Assembly: GCA_903945325.1 (NCBI GenBank)
Contig: CAJAVE010000295.1
Span: forward strand, 1-38,255
Direction of reading: 5' to 3'
DNA: 38,255 nucleotides
Source: an uncultured beta proteobacterium
GTDB lineage: Bacteria; Pseudomonadota; Gammaproteobacteria; Burkholderiales; Burkholderiaceae_C
The notes under the pieces are model-generated. The model did not search any database, had not been told where the DNA came from, and was given only the letters and a program-made list of their open reading frames with translations. Shown here one piece after another: positions 7,332 to 16,878 of this stretch (the first letter of the stretch is position 1; each line of letters begins with the position of its first letter). Position numbers and translations under genes: made by a program.

Positions 7332-8162
7332 TTGAAAGGCGCCCAAAGCACGAGTGGCCCCATTCGATGGCCTGCGGAAGCCGTCTGGGAGGCTGTATCG
7401 CCCCTATTGGCGGGTTTTACGGTGGAGGTAGTGCCCGAGATTGACTCCACGAATACCGAGTTGATGCGCCGTGCCCGTGCCGGTCACATCGATCCCGTGC
7501 TGCTGGTGGCTGAGAACCAGACAGCGGGCCGGGGCCGGTTGGGACGGCAGTGGTTCAGTGGGGCGAGCGAAAGCACTGCCAATCATCTCAACGAAGGACC
7601 ATTGCCCTCCTTGATGTTTTCGCTCGGATTGCCGCTCGCACCTCATGACTGGTCAGGCCTGTCACTGGCGGTGGGGCTGTCCATTGTCGAGAGCCTGCAC
7701 CCCGAGCTGCAACTGAAGTGGCCCAATGATGTCTGGTGGCAATCGCGCAAGCTCGCGGGCATCCTGATCGAGACCGCCAGCGTAGGGGAAGTGCGCTATG
7801 CCGTGGTTGGCGTGGGCATCAACATTGCACCGCGTGACGCCGAGGGGCTCAGCACACCGCCCGCATCGCTTTCCGAGTTGTTGCCGGGTATCGACGCTCC
7901 AGCAACGTTGGCACGCGTGGCAGAGCCTTTGGTGCGGGCAATACTCCAGTTTGAGACGCACGGATTTGTTGCCTGGCGCGCGGCTTTCCATGCCCGTGAT
8001 CTTTTGTATGGACATACTGTGCAATGCAGCGACGGGTTGACCGGTGTTGCGCGCGGTGTCGATGCAAGCGGCGCGTTGTTGGTGCATACTGAAAACGGGT
8101 TGAGAAAAATTACCAGTGCCGAGGTCAGCGTGCGACCCGCGTCACCCGCACATCCGATCTGA
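7332..8162 (+). CDS. birA: biotin--[acetyl-CoA-carboxylase] ligase
   Basis: A 276-residue biotin protein ligase that makes biotinyl-5'-AMP and transfers biotin to the AccB carrier lysine. The nucleotide/biotin-binding motif reads GRGRLGRQW, followed by the LKWPNDV motif with the substrate-contacting lysine, KLAGILIE and VGVGINI. A C-terminal cap follows with SDGLTGVARGVDASGALLV. There is no N-terminal winged helix, so this is a group I enzyme without the repressor function of E. coli BirA. The start is inferred to be the TTG at 7332, with AGGAAG 7-8 nt upstream. The longer frame from 7272 overlaps the SET gene. It is followed by the SPOR gene with a 4-nt gap, so SET-birA-SPOR may form one transcript. 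Confidence 0.93.
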   Translation: MKGAQSTSGPIRWPAEAVWEAVSPLLAGFTVEVVPEIDSTNTELMRRARAGHIDPVLLVAENQTAGRGRLGRQWFSGASESTANHLNEGPLPSLMFSLGLPLAPHDWSGLSLAVGLSIVESLHPELQLKWPNDVWWQSRKLAGILIETASVGEVRYAVVGVGINIAPRDAEGLSTPPASLSELLPGIDAPATLARVAEPLVRAILQFETHGFVAWRAAFHARDLLYGHTVQCSDGLTGVARGVDASGALLVHTENGLRKITSAEVSVRPASPAHPI

Positions 8163-8166
8163 AGCC

Positions 8167-8826
8167 ATGTTGAGACTGCTTGTACTGATTCTGATTCTGG
8201 CCAATGGCGTTTATTACGCTTGGAGCGAAGGGATGCTGCGGTCTGCCGGGTTTGCTCCCGTTCAACAACAGGAGCCACAACGCTTGACGCAGCAATTGAA
8301 GCCCGACGCTTTGCGCGTGCTGTCAAAGCAGGAGTTCAAGCGCGTTGAGGTGCAGGTGCAGGCTGATTTGGTTCCCAAGGAGTGCCTCTTGGCGGGACCG
8401 TTTGACGACACCCAGGCGGGCGTATTGCGCCGTGCGCTGGAGTCGGCGTTGGTGCCAGGCACCTGGCAGCTTGAACCCGTCCTGGTGCCCGAGCGCTGGA
8501 TCGTCTATATGGGCAAGTTCGCCAGTTTGGAAGGTCTGGCCAAGAAAAAGGAAGAACTGCTCGCAATGCGGCTGACCCCACATAGCTTGAGCAACCCTGC
8601 GCTGGAGATTGGTCTGACTCTGGGAGCTTTTGATAACCAGGATGCGGCTAACGCCGAATTAGCAAGGCTCAATCTTCGCGGCATTCGAACAGCCAAGGTT
8701 GTATTAGAGTACCCGGCGGGTCAACAGACACAACTGAAGTTCCCCGCTTTGACCAACGAGCTGAAACTACACCTGAACGATATCAAGGCGGCCATGGCCG
8801 GTAAATCGTTGCGCAACTGCAACTAG
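8167..8826 (+). CDS. membrane-anchored SPOR-domain protein
   Basis: A 219-residue protein with an N-terminal hydrophobic segment (residues 1-20) that should act as an uncleaved anchor, followed by a periplasmic region. Around residues 110-185 two half-repeats typical of SPOR peptidoglycan-binding domains appear: ERWIVYMGKFASLEGLAKK and IGLTLGAFDNQDAANAEL, ending in GIRTAKVV. SPOR domains bind denuded septal glycan strands, which would place the protein at division sites or at least in the envelope. ATG at 8167 was selected because it directly precedes the hydrophobic stretch; an upstream extension to 8116 overlaps birA. It lies 4 nt after the birA stop and converges on the sensor kinase gene. 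Confidence 0.8.
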   Translation: MLRLLVLILILANGVYYAWSEGMLRSAGFAPVQQQEPQRLTQQLKPDALRVLSKQEFKRVEVQVQADLVPKECLLAGPFDDTQAGVLRRALESALVPGTWQLEPVLVPERWIVYMGKFASLEGLAKKKEELLAMRLTPHSLSNPALEIGLTLGAFDNQDAANAELARLNLRGIRTAKVVLEYPAGQQTQLKFPALTNELKLHLNDIKAAMAGKSLRNCN

Positions 8827-8841
8827 GCTAGGTGGGAGGGG

Positions 8842-10299
8842 TCAATCCGGGCGCGCAAATCGCACGGTAAAGCAAGTGCCTGGCGGTGACTGACCGGGTC
8901 GACTGTCTTCCAGTGTGATGCTGGCGTGGTGCTGGCGTGCAATCTCCAGCACGATCGGTAAGCCCAGTCCGGAGCCATCTGCCTCGGTTCCGAGCGCCCG
9001 GTAAAAAGGCTGAAACACCAGTTCGCGCTCGGATGCTGGTATGCCTGGCCCGGAATCTTCCACCTGTACAACCAGCACCTTGCTGAACGGGTCCTTGAGC
9101 ACCCGTGCGGTGATCATGCCTGGCTTGTCGATGGAGGACGGTGTGTAGTTGATGGCGTTGTCCATCAAATTGCGGACCATCTCTTTGAGAAGTGTCGGGT
9201 TCCCCATGAGCGTCACATCCTCCTCGCCCGGCTCTGCTCCCTCATAGCCAACGTCGATGTGTTTGTCCATGGCGCGCGGTACGCAATCCCGTATGACATC
9301 CATGGTCAGCTTCACCAGATTGCAGGACTGTTGGCTCATCACCGTGCCACTGCTTTCTGCGCGTGCCAAAGCCAAAAGCTGGTTGACTGTGTGGGTTGCG
9401 CGGATGCTGGAGCGCCCAATCTGGCGCAAGGATTGTTTCAGGTCTTCCGCGTTGGCACCTTCGCGTTGTGCCAGGTCAGCCTGCATGCGCAGGCCCGCCA
9501 GTGGCGTCTTGAGCTGGTGCGCGGCGTCTGCCAGAAATCGCTTTTGCGTAGCGATGGAGTCTTTCAGGCGCATCAGCAGGTCGTTGACCGACGAGACCAG
9601 CGGCGCTACTTCTATCGGCACGGCCTGTGCGTCCAGCGGACTGAGATCGTCCGGGCTGCGCGCGCGTATGCGTTCTTCCAGATGGTTGAGGGGTTTGATT
9701 GCCTGCACCAGTGCCAGCCATACCAACAGCACGGCCAGCGGCAGGATGACAAACTGCGGCAGCATCACGCCTTTGACAATTTCGGTGGCCAATACCGAGC
9801 GCTTGTCCATGGTCTCAGCAACCTGGACCAACGCTGGTTTGCTATTGGGCAGATCCAGCCTGACCCAGGTATAGGCCACCTTGATACCCACGCCGCGGAA
9901 CTCGTCATCGCGCATGCGTACTTCGCCGGGCGCGAGCTTTTCGTCCTCCGGGGGCAGGGGTAAATTTTTTTCCCCACTCAAGTACTCACCACCGATTCCC
10001 AGAACCTGGTAATACACCGTGTCCGAGTCATCTGCTCGCAGCAATTCGCGCGCCGGCAATGGCAATATGAATTGAGCCTTGTTGTGATTGACGGTGACCA
10101 ATTGGGCCAATGCACCGACGTTGTACTCTAGCGCCCGGTCAAACGGCTTGCCAGCGATGCCTTGCGCCACCAGCCAGGTCAGCACCAGACTGACTGGCCA
10201 CAGCAATAGCAGCGGCGTCAGCATCCAGTCCAGAATCTCACCGAACAGGCTGCGTTGCTCGCGCTGGAAGAGTTTCAATTTGGAATTTTTTCCAGGCAA
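8842..10299 (-). CDS. sensor histidine kinase (TctE/QseC-like)
   Basis: An inner-membrane two-component kinase of about 485 residues. It has TM1 (about 25-47), a periplasmic sensor region (about 48-178, 2CSK_N-like), TM2 (about 181-200) and a HAMP-like linker. The H-box FLADAAHQLKTPLAGLR has the phospho-accepting H261. A HATPase domain follows with the N-box MVRNLMDNAINYTP, VEDSGPGIP and GSGLGLPIV. It pairs with the response regulator immediately upstream on the same strand. The first start is a TTG at 10299, overlapping the regulator by 25 bp. A second TTG at 10278 would give a 4-base TTGA overlap with the regulator stop and is equally plausible. No tripartite transporter genes are nearby, so the stimulus cannot be inferred. 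Confidence 0.92.
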   Translation of the reverse strand: MPGKNSKLKLFQREQRSLFGEILDWMLTPLLLLWPVSLVLTWLVAQGIAGKPFDRALEYNVGALAQLVTVNHNKAQFILPLPARELLRADDSDTVYYQVLGIGGEYLSGEKNLPLPPEDEKLAPGEVRMRDDEFRGVGIKVAYTWVRLDLPNSKPALVQVAETMDKRSVLATEIVKGVMLPQFVILPLAVLLVWLALVQAIKPLNHLEERIRARSPDDLSPLDAQAVPIEVAPLVSSVNDLLMRLKDSIATQKRFLADAAHQLKTPLAGLRMQADLAQREGANAEDLKQSLRQIGRSSIRATHTVNQLLALARAESSGTVMSQQSCNLVKLTMDVIRDCVPRAMDKHIDVGYEGAEPGEEDVTLMGNPTLLKEMVRNLMDNAINYTPSSIDKPGMITARVLKDPFSKVLVVQVEDSGPGIPASERELVFQPFYRALGTEADGSGLGLPIVLEIARQHHASITLEDSRPGQSPPGTCFTVRFARPD

Positions 10300-10949
10300 T
10301 AGCCCAGGCCGCGCACGGTGGCGATCCGGATCGGACCCTTCTCTATTTTTTTGCGCAGCCGGTGGATGTAGACCTCAATAGCGTTGTTACTTACCTCTTC
10401 ACCCCATTCGCAGAGGCGTTCCACCAGCTGGTCTTTGCTGACAAGGCGACCGGCGCGCTGTAACAGTACTTCGAGCAAACCCAGTTCGCGGGCGGACAGT
10501 TCCACCATCTTGCCGTCAATCGTCGCTACGCGTCCAGCCTGGTCGTAAATCAGCGGACCGTGCTTGATGGTGCTGCTAGAGGCGCCCATACCACGTCGAA
10601 CCAGGGCACGCACGCGCGCTTCGAGTTCCTGGAGGCTGAAGGGCTTGGCCATGTAGTCATCGGCGCCATAGTCCAGGCCCTTTACGCGCTCGTCGACTGC
10701 ATCCGCCGCAGTAAGAATGAGTACGGGCAATGATGACCCACGTCCGCGCAGTTTCTTGAGCACCTCCAGGCCATGCATTTTGGGCAGACCCAGGTCGAGA
10801 ATCAGTAGATCGAATTCGGTATTGGTCATCAACGCTGCATCGGCTTCAGAGCCGCTGGCCACGTGGTCCACTGCCGCACCAGCGCCACGCAGTGCACGCA
10901 ACAGACCGTCGGCTAATACCTGGTCGTCTTCAGCGATCAATATCCGCAT
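10275..10949 (-). CDS. OmpR/PhoB-type response regulator (TctD-like)
   Basis: A 224-residue transcriptional regulator: an N-terminal receiver domain with the acidic pocket EDD (7-9), phospho-acceptor D52 in LLILDLGLPKMHG and the conserved lysine in YMAKPF. A C-terminal winged-helix DNA-binding domain follows (LSARELGLLEVLLQRAG, EVYIHRLRKKIE, IATVRGLGYCLE). ATG at 10949 is preceded by AAGGAG at ideal spacing, which rules out the longer frame from 11000. It is first in a two-gene unit with the overlapping kinase. The 103 bp upstream, up to the end of the marR gene, must contain its promoter. I could not assign clear boxes there. Confidence 0.93.
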   Translation of the reverse strand: MRILIAEDDQVLADGLLRALRGAGAAVDHVASGSEADAALMTNTEFDLLILDLGLPKMHGLEVLKKLRGRGSSLPVLILTAADAVDERVKGLDYGADDYMAKPFSLQELEARVRALVRRGMGASSSTIKHGPLIYDQAGRVATIDGKMVELSARELGLLEVLLQRAGRLVSKDQLVERLCEWGEEVSNNAIEVYIHRLRKKIEKGPIRIATVRGLGYCLEKIPN

Positions 10950-11052
10950 ACTTGCTCCTTGTTGTAGGCGCTGTGGCCTGCGATAAGCCACAGCGTTCAA
11001 TGTTTGCCCTTATTCTAGGCGTGCCCGGTGTGTCAACAGACCCGGTTCAACC

Positions 11053-11535
11053 CTACTGGCCGCTGTAGGCTTCCAGGCCGATGGCGATCACTGTTGCGAC
11101 CTCGTCACCAATGGACTGTCGCAGCTCCGATTCAGCTTGCGCTACGGCATCGCGATAAGCGCCGAGCCAGGCGAGGCCGGCATCGGTAAACCGCACCTGG
11201 CGTGCACGTCCGTCAGTGGGGTCTGGCTCACGACCGACCATGCCCCAAGCCTCGCACTGGTCAACCAGTGCACCCATGGCTTGTTTGGTCATGCCTGCGC
11301 GCATTGCCAAATCGGTAAGCCGTGAGCCACCCTGCGCCAGGTGGCGGGTGATGTGGATGTGTGCTGCGCCAACCTGCCCCCTTGCAACCAGGTTGGATAG
11401 TCCCAGTGGCACGGCAGGGTGTTGCGCGATGAGATTCATGACTCGCAAATCAAACTGCTCCATTGCGAGGCGCAACCAATGCCCAATGTGGGCCTGGCGC
11501 CAGCCAGTGAGGTCGGGAAGTTGCGGTTTTGACAT
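11053..11535 (-). CDS. MarR-family transcriptional regulator
   Basis: A 160-residue winged-helix protein of the MarR type, a dimeric repressor family that usually responds to small aromatic ligands. The helix-turn-helix core is RLTDLAMRAGMTKQAMGALVD, followed by the beta-wing with the typical REPDPTDGRARQVRFTDAG motif. Flanking helices fit a dimerisation region. It is divergent from recA, 145 bp away, so its own operator may lie in that spacer, but no obvious palindrome was seen adjacent to its start. The ligand and targets are unknown. Confidence 0.85.
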   Translation of the reverse strand: MSKPQLPDLTGWRQAHIGHWLRLAMEQFDLRVMNLIAQHPAVPLGLSNLVARGQVGAAHIHITRHLAQGGSRLTDLAMRAGMTKQAMGALVDQCEAWGMVGREPDPTDGRARQVRFTDAGLAWLGAYRDAVAQAESELRQSIGDEVATVIAIGLEAYSGQ

Positions 11536-11602
11536 GCCTTAAATGGTAATGCAAACTGATTAAAAATTGTGTTTACCAGATCGAACGGGTTGAGATAAAC
11601 TA

Positions 11603-11618
11603 CTGATCAAGTATCCAG
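11603..11618 (+). promoter_or_regulatory. candidate LexA (SOS) box upstream of recA
   Basis: CTGATCAAGTATCCAG fits the minimal CTG-N10-CAG LexA pattern and matches 10 of 16 positions of the CTGTATATATATACAG-type consensus. It lies 63 bp before the recA ATG and overlaps a possible weak promoter (TTGAGA at 11590-11595, TATCCA at 11612-11617, 16-bp spacing). The outer trimers are right but the inner bases are weak, so this is a candidate only. Confidence 0.45.
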
Positions 11619-11680
11619 CCTGTAATTAAACCCAATTGCTGTGATGCGCCCCTCACTTGTTAATTTTTAAGGAGATTCCC

Positions 11681-12760
11681 ATGGATGCACCTGTCAAACC
11701 TCTCGCTGCCAACAGTGAAAAAGCCAAAGCCCTGCAAGTGGCGCTCGCCCAGATCGAGAAGCAGTTTGGCAAGGGCACCATCATGCGCCTGGGCGAGGGT
11801 GAAGTGATTGAGGATATTCAGGTTGTCTCCACCGGTTCACTGGGTTTGGATATCGCCTTGGGTGTGGGTGGTCTACCACGCGGGCGTGTGGTCGAGATCT
11901 ACGGACCGGAGTCGTCCGGTAAGACCACGCTGACATTGCAAGTGATTGCCGAGATGCAAAAGACTGGCGGGCAGTGTGCGTTCATCGACGCCGAGCACGC
12001 ACTGGACATCCAGTACGCACAAAAGCTGGGTGTGAATCTACAGGATTTGCTGATCAGCCAGCCTGACACCGGTGAGCAGGCGCTGGAAATTGTGGACAGC
12101 CTGGTGCGTTCCGGAGCGGTTGACTTGATTGTGGTCGACTCGGTCGCAGCGCTAACACCCAAGGCCGAGCTCGAAGGCGAAATGGGCGACTCGCTGCCCG
12201 GCCTGCAGGCCCGCTTGATGAGCCAGGCCCTGCGCAAGCTCACCGCGCACATCAAGAAAACCAACTGCATGGTCATTTTCATCAACCAGATCCGCATGAA
12301 GATTGGCGTGATGTTTGGCAGTCCCGAAACTACCACCGGCGGTAATGCGCTTAAATTCTACGCATCCGTGCGCCTGGACATCCGCCGCACAGGCACTATC
12401 AAGAAGGGCGACGAGGCCATTGGCAATGAAACCAAGGTCAAGGTCGTCAAAAACAAAGTGGCACCCCCGTTCAAGACGGCGGAATTCGACATCCTGTTTG
12501 GCGAGGGCATCAGCCGGCACGGCGAAATTATCGACATGGGCGTCACTGCCAATATTCTGGAGAAGTCCGGAGCCTGGTATGCCTACAAGGGCGAAAAAAT
12601 TGGCCAGGGCCGTGACAATGCTCGCGAGTTTTTACGTGAAAATCCGGGACTGTCGACCGAGATTGAAAACAAGGTGCGCGAGTCATTGGGCATTCCGCTG
12701 TTGCCGGTGATAACCGAACCCGAAGTCAAGCCAAAGTCTGGTGGAAAAAAAGCCGACTAG
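11681..12760 (+). CDS. recA: recombinase RecA
   Basis: A 359-residue RecA, the ATP-dependent strand-exchange protein and LexA co-protease. Walker A is GPESSGKTT, Walker B is [11 protein letters not shown], the loop 1 region contains [21 protein letters not shown], and the ATP-stimulated hinge reads [22 protein letters not shown]. Length and motifs match proteobacterial RecA. The ATG at 11681 is preceded by AAGGAG at 11669-11674; a longer frame from 11657 lacks such a site. It is followed by recX 81 bp downstream, the usual arrangement in which RecX dampens RecA filaments. A candidate LexA box lies upstream. Confidence 0.98.
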   Translation: MDAPVKPLAANSEKAKALQVALAQIEKQFGKGTIMRLGEGEVIEDIQVVSTGSLGLDIALGVGGLPRGRVVEIYGPESSGKTTLTLQVIAEMQKTGGQCAFIDAEHALDIQYAQKLGVNLQDLLISQPDTGEQALEIVDSLVRSGAVDLIVVDSVAALTPKAELEGEMGDSLPGLQARLMSQALRKLTAHIKKTNCMVIFINQIRMKIGVMFGSPETTTGGNALKFYASVRLDIRRTGTIKKGDEAIGNETKVKVVKNKVAPPFKTAEFDILFGEGISRHGEIIDMGVTANILEKSGAWYAYKGEKIGQGRDNAREFLRENPGLSTEIENKVRESLGIPLLPVITEPEVKPKSGGKKAD

Positions 12761-12783
12761 CCGCATTGGAGTGCGCGCGAATA

Positions 12784-12800
12784 GCTATGAAAAATATAGC
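12784..12800 (+). repeat. 17-nt palindromic repeat copy between recA and recX
   Basis: GCTATGAAAAATATAGC forms a 5-bp stem (12784-12788 with 12796-12800) and a 7-nt A-rich loop. It sits 23 nt after the recA stop in the 81-bp recA-recX gap and matches 14 of 17 positions with the copy inside topB (4067-4083, opposite strand). In this position it could modestly attenuate recX expression, but no T tract follows, so it is not a standard terminator. Confidence 0.5.
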
Positions 12801-12841
12801 ATTGTGAGTCCCCTTAGCGATCTTCGCTTTCGCCCCATCCG

Positions 12842-13291
12842 ATGACTACACAACCACATCTAACTCTGAATGGCCGGGCGCTGCGACTGTTGGGTGCTCG
12901 AGAGCATTCCCGCGCGGAGCTGGAGCGCAAATTGGGGCGGTTTGAGGAAGAGCCGGGAAGCCTTGCCATGGCGCTGGATGCGTTGCAGGCCAAGGGTTTC
13001 ATCAACGAGCAGCGCGTGCTGGAGTCAGTCCTGCATCGCCGCTCCGCAAAGCTGGGTACGGCGCGTATACGACAGGAGCTGCAGGGCAAGGGGTTGGCCG
13101 CTGAGGCGGTACTGGAGGCGGTGGAGCAGCTGCGGACCACCGAAGTCGAGCGTGCACGCGAAGTCTGGCGCAGGAAGTTTGGCGAGCCGCCGACCAATGC
13201 TGCCGAACGTGGCAAACAGATGCGCTTTTTGGCCAGCCGGGGTTTTGGCGGCGATGCGATCCGCCGCGTGGTGGCGGGCGACGACGACTGA
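12842..13291 (+). CDS. recX: regulatory protein RecX
   Basis: A 149-residue RecX, a small helical protein that binds RecA filaments and limits their extension and ATPase activity. Tandem three-helix repeats typical of RecX are visible: ALRLLGAREHSRAELERKL, ALDALQAKGFINEQRVLES with RIRQELQGKGL, and AREVWRRKFG with RGKQMRFLASRGFGGDAIRRV. Position directly downstream of recA supports the call. ATG at 12842 starts the conserved region; no strong Shine-Dalgarno is seen, in keeping with low expression relative to RecA. A long antisense frame over this gene is an artefact of GC-rich codon usage. Confidence 0.95.
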   Translation: MTTQPHLTLNGRALRLLGAREHSRAELERKLGRFEEEPGSLAMALDALQAKGFINEQRVLESVLHRRSAKLGTARIRQELQGKGLAAEAVLEAVEQLRTTEVERAREVWRRKFGEPPTNAAERGKQMRFLASRGFGGDAIRRVVAGDDD

Positions 13292-13327
13292 GCCAATTTG
13301 CGCCGGGCCGCCCCAACGTAAATTGGC
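13292..13327. repeat. inverted repeat between convergent recX and argC
   Basis: GCCAATTTGCG (13292-13302) and CGTAAATTGGC (13317-13327) form an 11-bp inverted repeat with one mismatch around a 14-nt GC-rich loop, starting at the recX stop codon. Its place between two convergent stops suggests a shared transcription end or an mRNA-stabilising hairpin. There is no clear T run on either strand, so calling it an intrinsic terminator would be over-reading. Confidence 0.4.
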
Positions 13328-13373
13328 CACTTTGGGAGGGCAGCGACCCGCACAGCGTGGGAGCGTGGGTGCG

Positions 13374-14297
13374 CTACAGCTTCAGCATCAATTTCAGGTT
13401 TTGTACTGCGGCACCGCTGGCGCCCTTGCCCAGATTGTCCAGACGGGCAACCAGCACGGCGTGGCGCGCCTCTTCGTTGGCAAACACCCTCAATTCCATC
13501 TTGTTGGTATCCATCAGCGCCACAGCGTCCAGCTTTTGGTCCGCAGTAGCAGGTTCCACGGTTACCCACTCGCTGCCGGTGTAGTGCTTTTGCAGGGTAG
13601 CCTGCAAATCCTGGGCAGTTGGTCGGCCCGGAAGGGTGTCCAGATGCAGCGGCAATTGAACCAGCATGCCCTGCTTGAAATTGGCTACCGACGGCACAAA
13701 CAGCGGACGACGAGTGAGACCAGCGTAGCGCATGATTTCCGGAATGTGCTTGTGCTTCAGCCCTAGCGCGTAAAGCTCCATGGCAGGCGCACTGGCGGTT
13801 TCGTATGCCTCGATCATGCTGCGCCCGCCGCCCGTGTAGCCACTGATGGATGGCAAACATACTGGAAAATCTTCAGGCAGGAGCCCTGCATCAACCAGTG
13901 GTCGAAGTAGCGCAATGGCGCCAGTTGCATAACACCCGGGATTCGCCACACGGCGTGCCTGGGCAACCGCTTCCCGCTGCCCCGCCACTAGCTCCGGGAA
14001 TCCGTAAACCCAACCAGGCGCTGTGCGGTGGGCTGTGGAGGCGTCAATGATCCGAGGCCCGGGTTTGCCGGTTTCGCGTTCAATGGCATCGACCGTGGCA
14101 ACGGATTCCATCGCAGCATCATCGTGGAGGCACAAAACGACAAGGTCAGAACGGGCCATCAAGGCCTTCTTCGCTCCCGCATCCTTGCGCAGTGCTGGAT
14201 CGATGCTGATGACTTCCACACCTGACACGTTCTGCAGGCGTTCCCGGATCAGTAGGCCTGTTGTTCCGGCTTCACCGTCGATAAATATTTTTTTCAT
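13374..14297 (-). CDS. argC: N-acetyl-gamma-glutamyl-phosphate reductase (short form)
   Basis: A 307-residue ArgC, which reduces N-acetylglutamyl-5-phosphate to the semialdehyde with NADPH in arginine biosynthesis. It opens with a dinucleotide-binding motif ([12 protein letters not shown]), contains the DASTAHR segment, and has the catalytic cysteine C122 in [13 protein letters not shown]. The [14 protein letters not shown] region and HKHIPEIM, with a conserved histidine, follow. Its length is that of the short (type 2) ArgC lineage rather than the roughly 345-residue form. The ATG at 14297 is the only plausible start. It stands alone on the minus strand, convergent with recX and divergent from sucC. 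Confidence 0.95.
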   Translation of the reverse strand: MKKIFIDGEAGTTGLLIRERLQNVSGVEVISIDPALRKDAGAKKALMARSDLVVLCLHDDAAMESVATVDAIERETGKPGPRIIDASTAHRTAPGWVYGFPELVAGQREAVAQARRVANPGCYATGAIALLRPLVDAGLLPEDFPVCLPSISGYTGGGRSMIEAYETASAPAMELYALGLKHKHIPEIMRYAGLTRRPLFVPSVANFKQGMLVQLPLHLDTLPGRPTAQDLQATLQKHYTGSEWVTVEPATADQKLDAVALMDTNKMELRVFANEEARHAVLVARLDNLGKGASGAAVQNLKLMLKL

Positions 14298-14380
14298 GCA
14301 AATTGCTGGTTAAACCGACTCTACAGAGTGAGCCGCAAAAGGGGCGAAAATCGGCTGTAAGCCAGCCACAAGTTTGGTGC

Positions 14381-14448
14381 GTTGCAACATGATACATTTC
14401 GAAGCTGATGTGTCCAGTGCCATTTTTGCGACAACACAATGTTGCAAC
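14381..14448. promoter_or_regulatory. paired GTTGCAAC palindromes in argC-sucC spacer
   Basis: The 8-bp palindrome GTTGCAAC occurs at 14381-14388 and again at 14441-14448, exactly 60 bp apart start to start. With the flanking AT bases, GTTGCAACAT and ATGTTGCAAC form a 10-bp inverted pair. Both lie in the 185-bp spacer between divergent argC and sucC, the second only 35 bp before the sucC ATG. This is a reasonable candidate for a dimeric regulator binding two sites, but I cannot name the regulator. Confidence 0.35.
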
Positions 14449-14482
14449 TTGGTGAAAATTGTCCAGCTCCCAAAGAGACGTC

Positions 14483-15646
<1,164 letters not shown>

Positions 15647-15651
15647 TCAAA

Positions 15652-16545
15652 ATGTCGATCTACATCAATAAAGACACTCGGGTCATTACCCAGGGCATCA
15701 CCGGCAAGACGGGTCAGTTCCATACGGAAAAATGCCAGGAATACGCGAATGGCAAGAACTGCTTCGTGGCGGGCGTGAATCCCAAGAAGGCCGGCGAGTC
15801 CATTTTCAATATCCCCATCTACGCCTCAGTCAAGGAAGCCGCGTCAGAAACCGGCGCCACTGTGTCGGTGATCTATGTGCCACCTGCAGGCGCTGCTGCG
15901 GCCATCTGGGAAGCTGTCGAAGCAGATCTGGACCTGGCCATCTGCATCACTGAAGGCATTCCAGTTCGTGACATGCTCGAAGTGCGCAACCGTATGCGCG
16001 CCAAGGAAGCTGCTGGCGGCAAGAAAACCTTGCTGCTCGGCCCCAACTGCCCCGGCCTGATTACACCCGACGAAATCAAGATCGGCATAATGCCCGGTCA
16101 CATCCACCGCAAAGGCCGAATCGGCGTGGTCAGCCGCTCTGGCACATTGACCTATGAAGCGGTTGCTCAATTGACCGAAATCGGTCTGGGCCAATCTTCG
16201 GCGGTTGGCATTGGTGGTGACCCTATCAATGGCCTGAAGCACATCGACGTGATGCGCGCGTTCAACGACGACCCCGATACCGACGCTGTCATTATGATTG
16301 GTGAAATCGGTGGGCCCGACGAAGCCGAGGCCGCCCGTTGGTGCAAGCTCAACATGAAAAAGCCTATCGTTGGCTTTATCGCCGGTGTGACCGCACCCGC
16401 AGGCAAGCGCATGGGCCATGCCGGTGCACTGATTTCCGGCGGCGCGGATACGGCAGATGCCAAGTTGGCGGTGATGGAGGAGTGCGGCTTTACGGTCACG
16501 CGCAATCCGTCTGAAATGGCCAAACTACTTAAAGCACTTTTGTAG
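15652..16545 (+). CDS. sucD: succinyl-CoA synthetase (ADP-forming) alpha subunit
   Basis: A 297-residue alpha subunit that binds CoA and carries the phosphohistidine intermediate. The start MSIYINKDTRVITQGITGKTG contains the CoA-binding glycine-rich segment; AVNPKKAG-type and ICITEGIPVRDM motifs follow. LLGPNCPG and GIMPGHIHRKG precede the second half, and the active-site histidine is H256 in RMGHAGALISGG. Length and motifs match E. coli SucD. It is coupled to sucC by 5 nt and ended by a strong terminator at 16591. Confidence 0.98.
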   Translation: MSIYINKDTRVITQGITGKTGQFHTEKCQEYANGKNCFVAGVNPKKAGESIFNIPIYASVKEAASETGATVSVIYVPPAGAAAAIWEAVEADLDLAICITEGIPVRDMLEVRNRMRAKEAAGGKKTLLLGPNCPGLITPDEIKIGIMPGHIHRKGRIGVVSRSGTLTYEAVAQLTEIGLGQSSAVGIGGDPINGLKHIDVMRAFNDDPDTDAVIMIGEIGGPDEAEAARWCKLNMKKPIVGFIAGVTAPAGKRMGHAGALISGGADTADAKLAVMEECGFTVTRNPSEMAKLLKALL

Positions 16546-16590
16546 TTTAAAAGTCAGCATCACTTCGCGGTAGGTTCGCGCTAAAGAATG

Positions 16591-16626
16591 AAAGCGCTCC
16601 AAGCGGTATGTTTGGGGCGCTTTTGT
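16591..16626 (+). terminator. intrinsic terminator after sucCD
   Basis: AAAGCGCTCCAA (16591-16602) pairs with TTGGGGCGCTTT (16612-16623) with one T-G wobble, around a loop of about 9 nt, ending in TTTTGT. It lies 46 nt after the sucD stop and insulates the downstream signalling operon from sucCD transcription. Confidence 0.85.
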
Positions 16627-16878
16627 ATTGGAAGCTCAGGAATTGGACCGAAGAAGGTTAAACGGGAGGGATTTGACCTTATCGCGGACATGCAAATCTT
16701 GGGTGGCGAGAAAAATTCATTTTTTCTGGCATAAAAGGAATCGATGGCGTGAATATGTTGCTTGTCGGAACGAGCGCCATCTGCTAACGTAGGTCGTTGA
16801 TTTGATCGACTGATTTAGCATTGTTGTGGGTGGGCGCTGAGCATTGTTGCCAGCCGCCAATAGGAGCAGGGGTGGGAC
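16627..16878. other. intergenic region upstream of the kinase operon
   Basis: A gene-free stretch between the sucCD terminator and the CHASE2 kinase start; together with the terminator the gap is 333 bp. It must contain the operon promoter. The clearest structure is an inverted repeat AAGGTTAAA (16654-16662) / TTTGACCTT (16672-16680), 9-bp arms with one G-T pair and a 9-nt spacer, a possible operator. A TGGC...TTGC pair near 16746-16760 has the wrong spacing for sigma-54. No convincing sigma-70 boxes and no small ORF with a good ribosome-binding site were found. Confidence 0.5.

Noticed and set aside
13292..13327. Intrinsic terminator between recX and argC
   Set aside because: There is an inverted repeat but no T tract on either strand; it is listed only as a repeat.
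12814..13860. 348-codon minus-strand frame across recX and the end of argC
   Set aside because: It crosses two well-supported genes and the convergent spacer, and its composition (Arg/Ser/Cys-rich) is that of a shadow frame.
16744..16762. Possible sigma-54 promoter (TGGC...TTGC) before the kinase gene
   Set aside because: GG and GC are 12 nt apart instead of 10, which is not tolerated by sigma-54.
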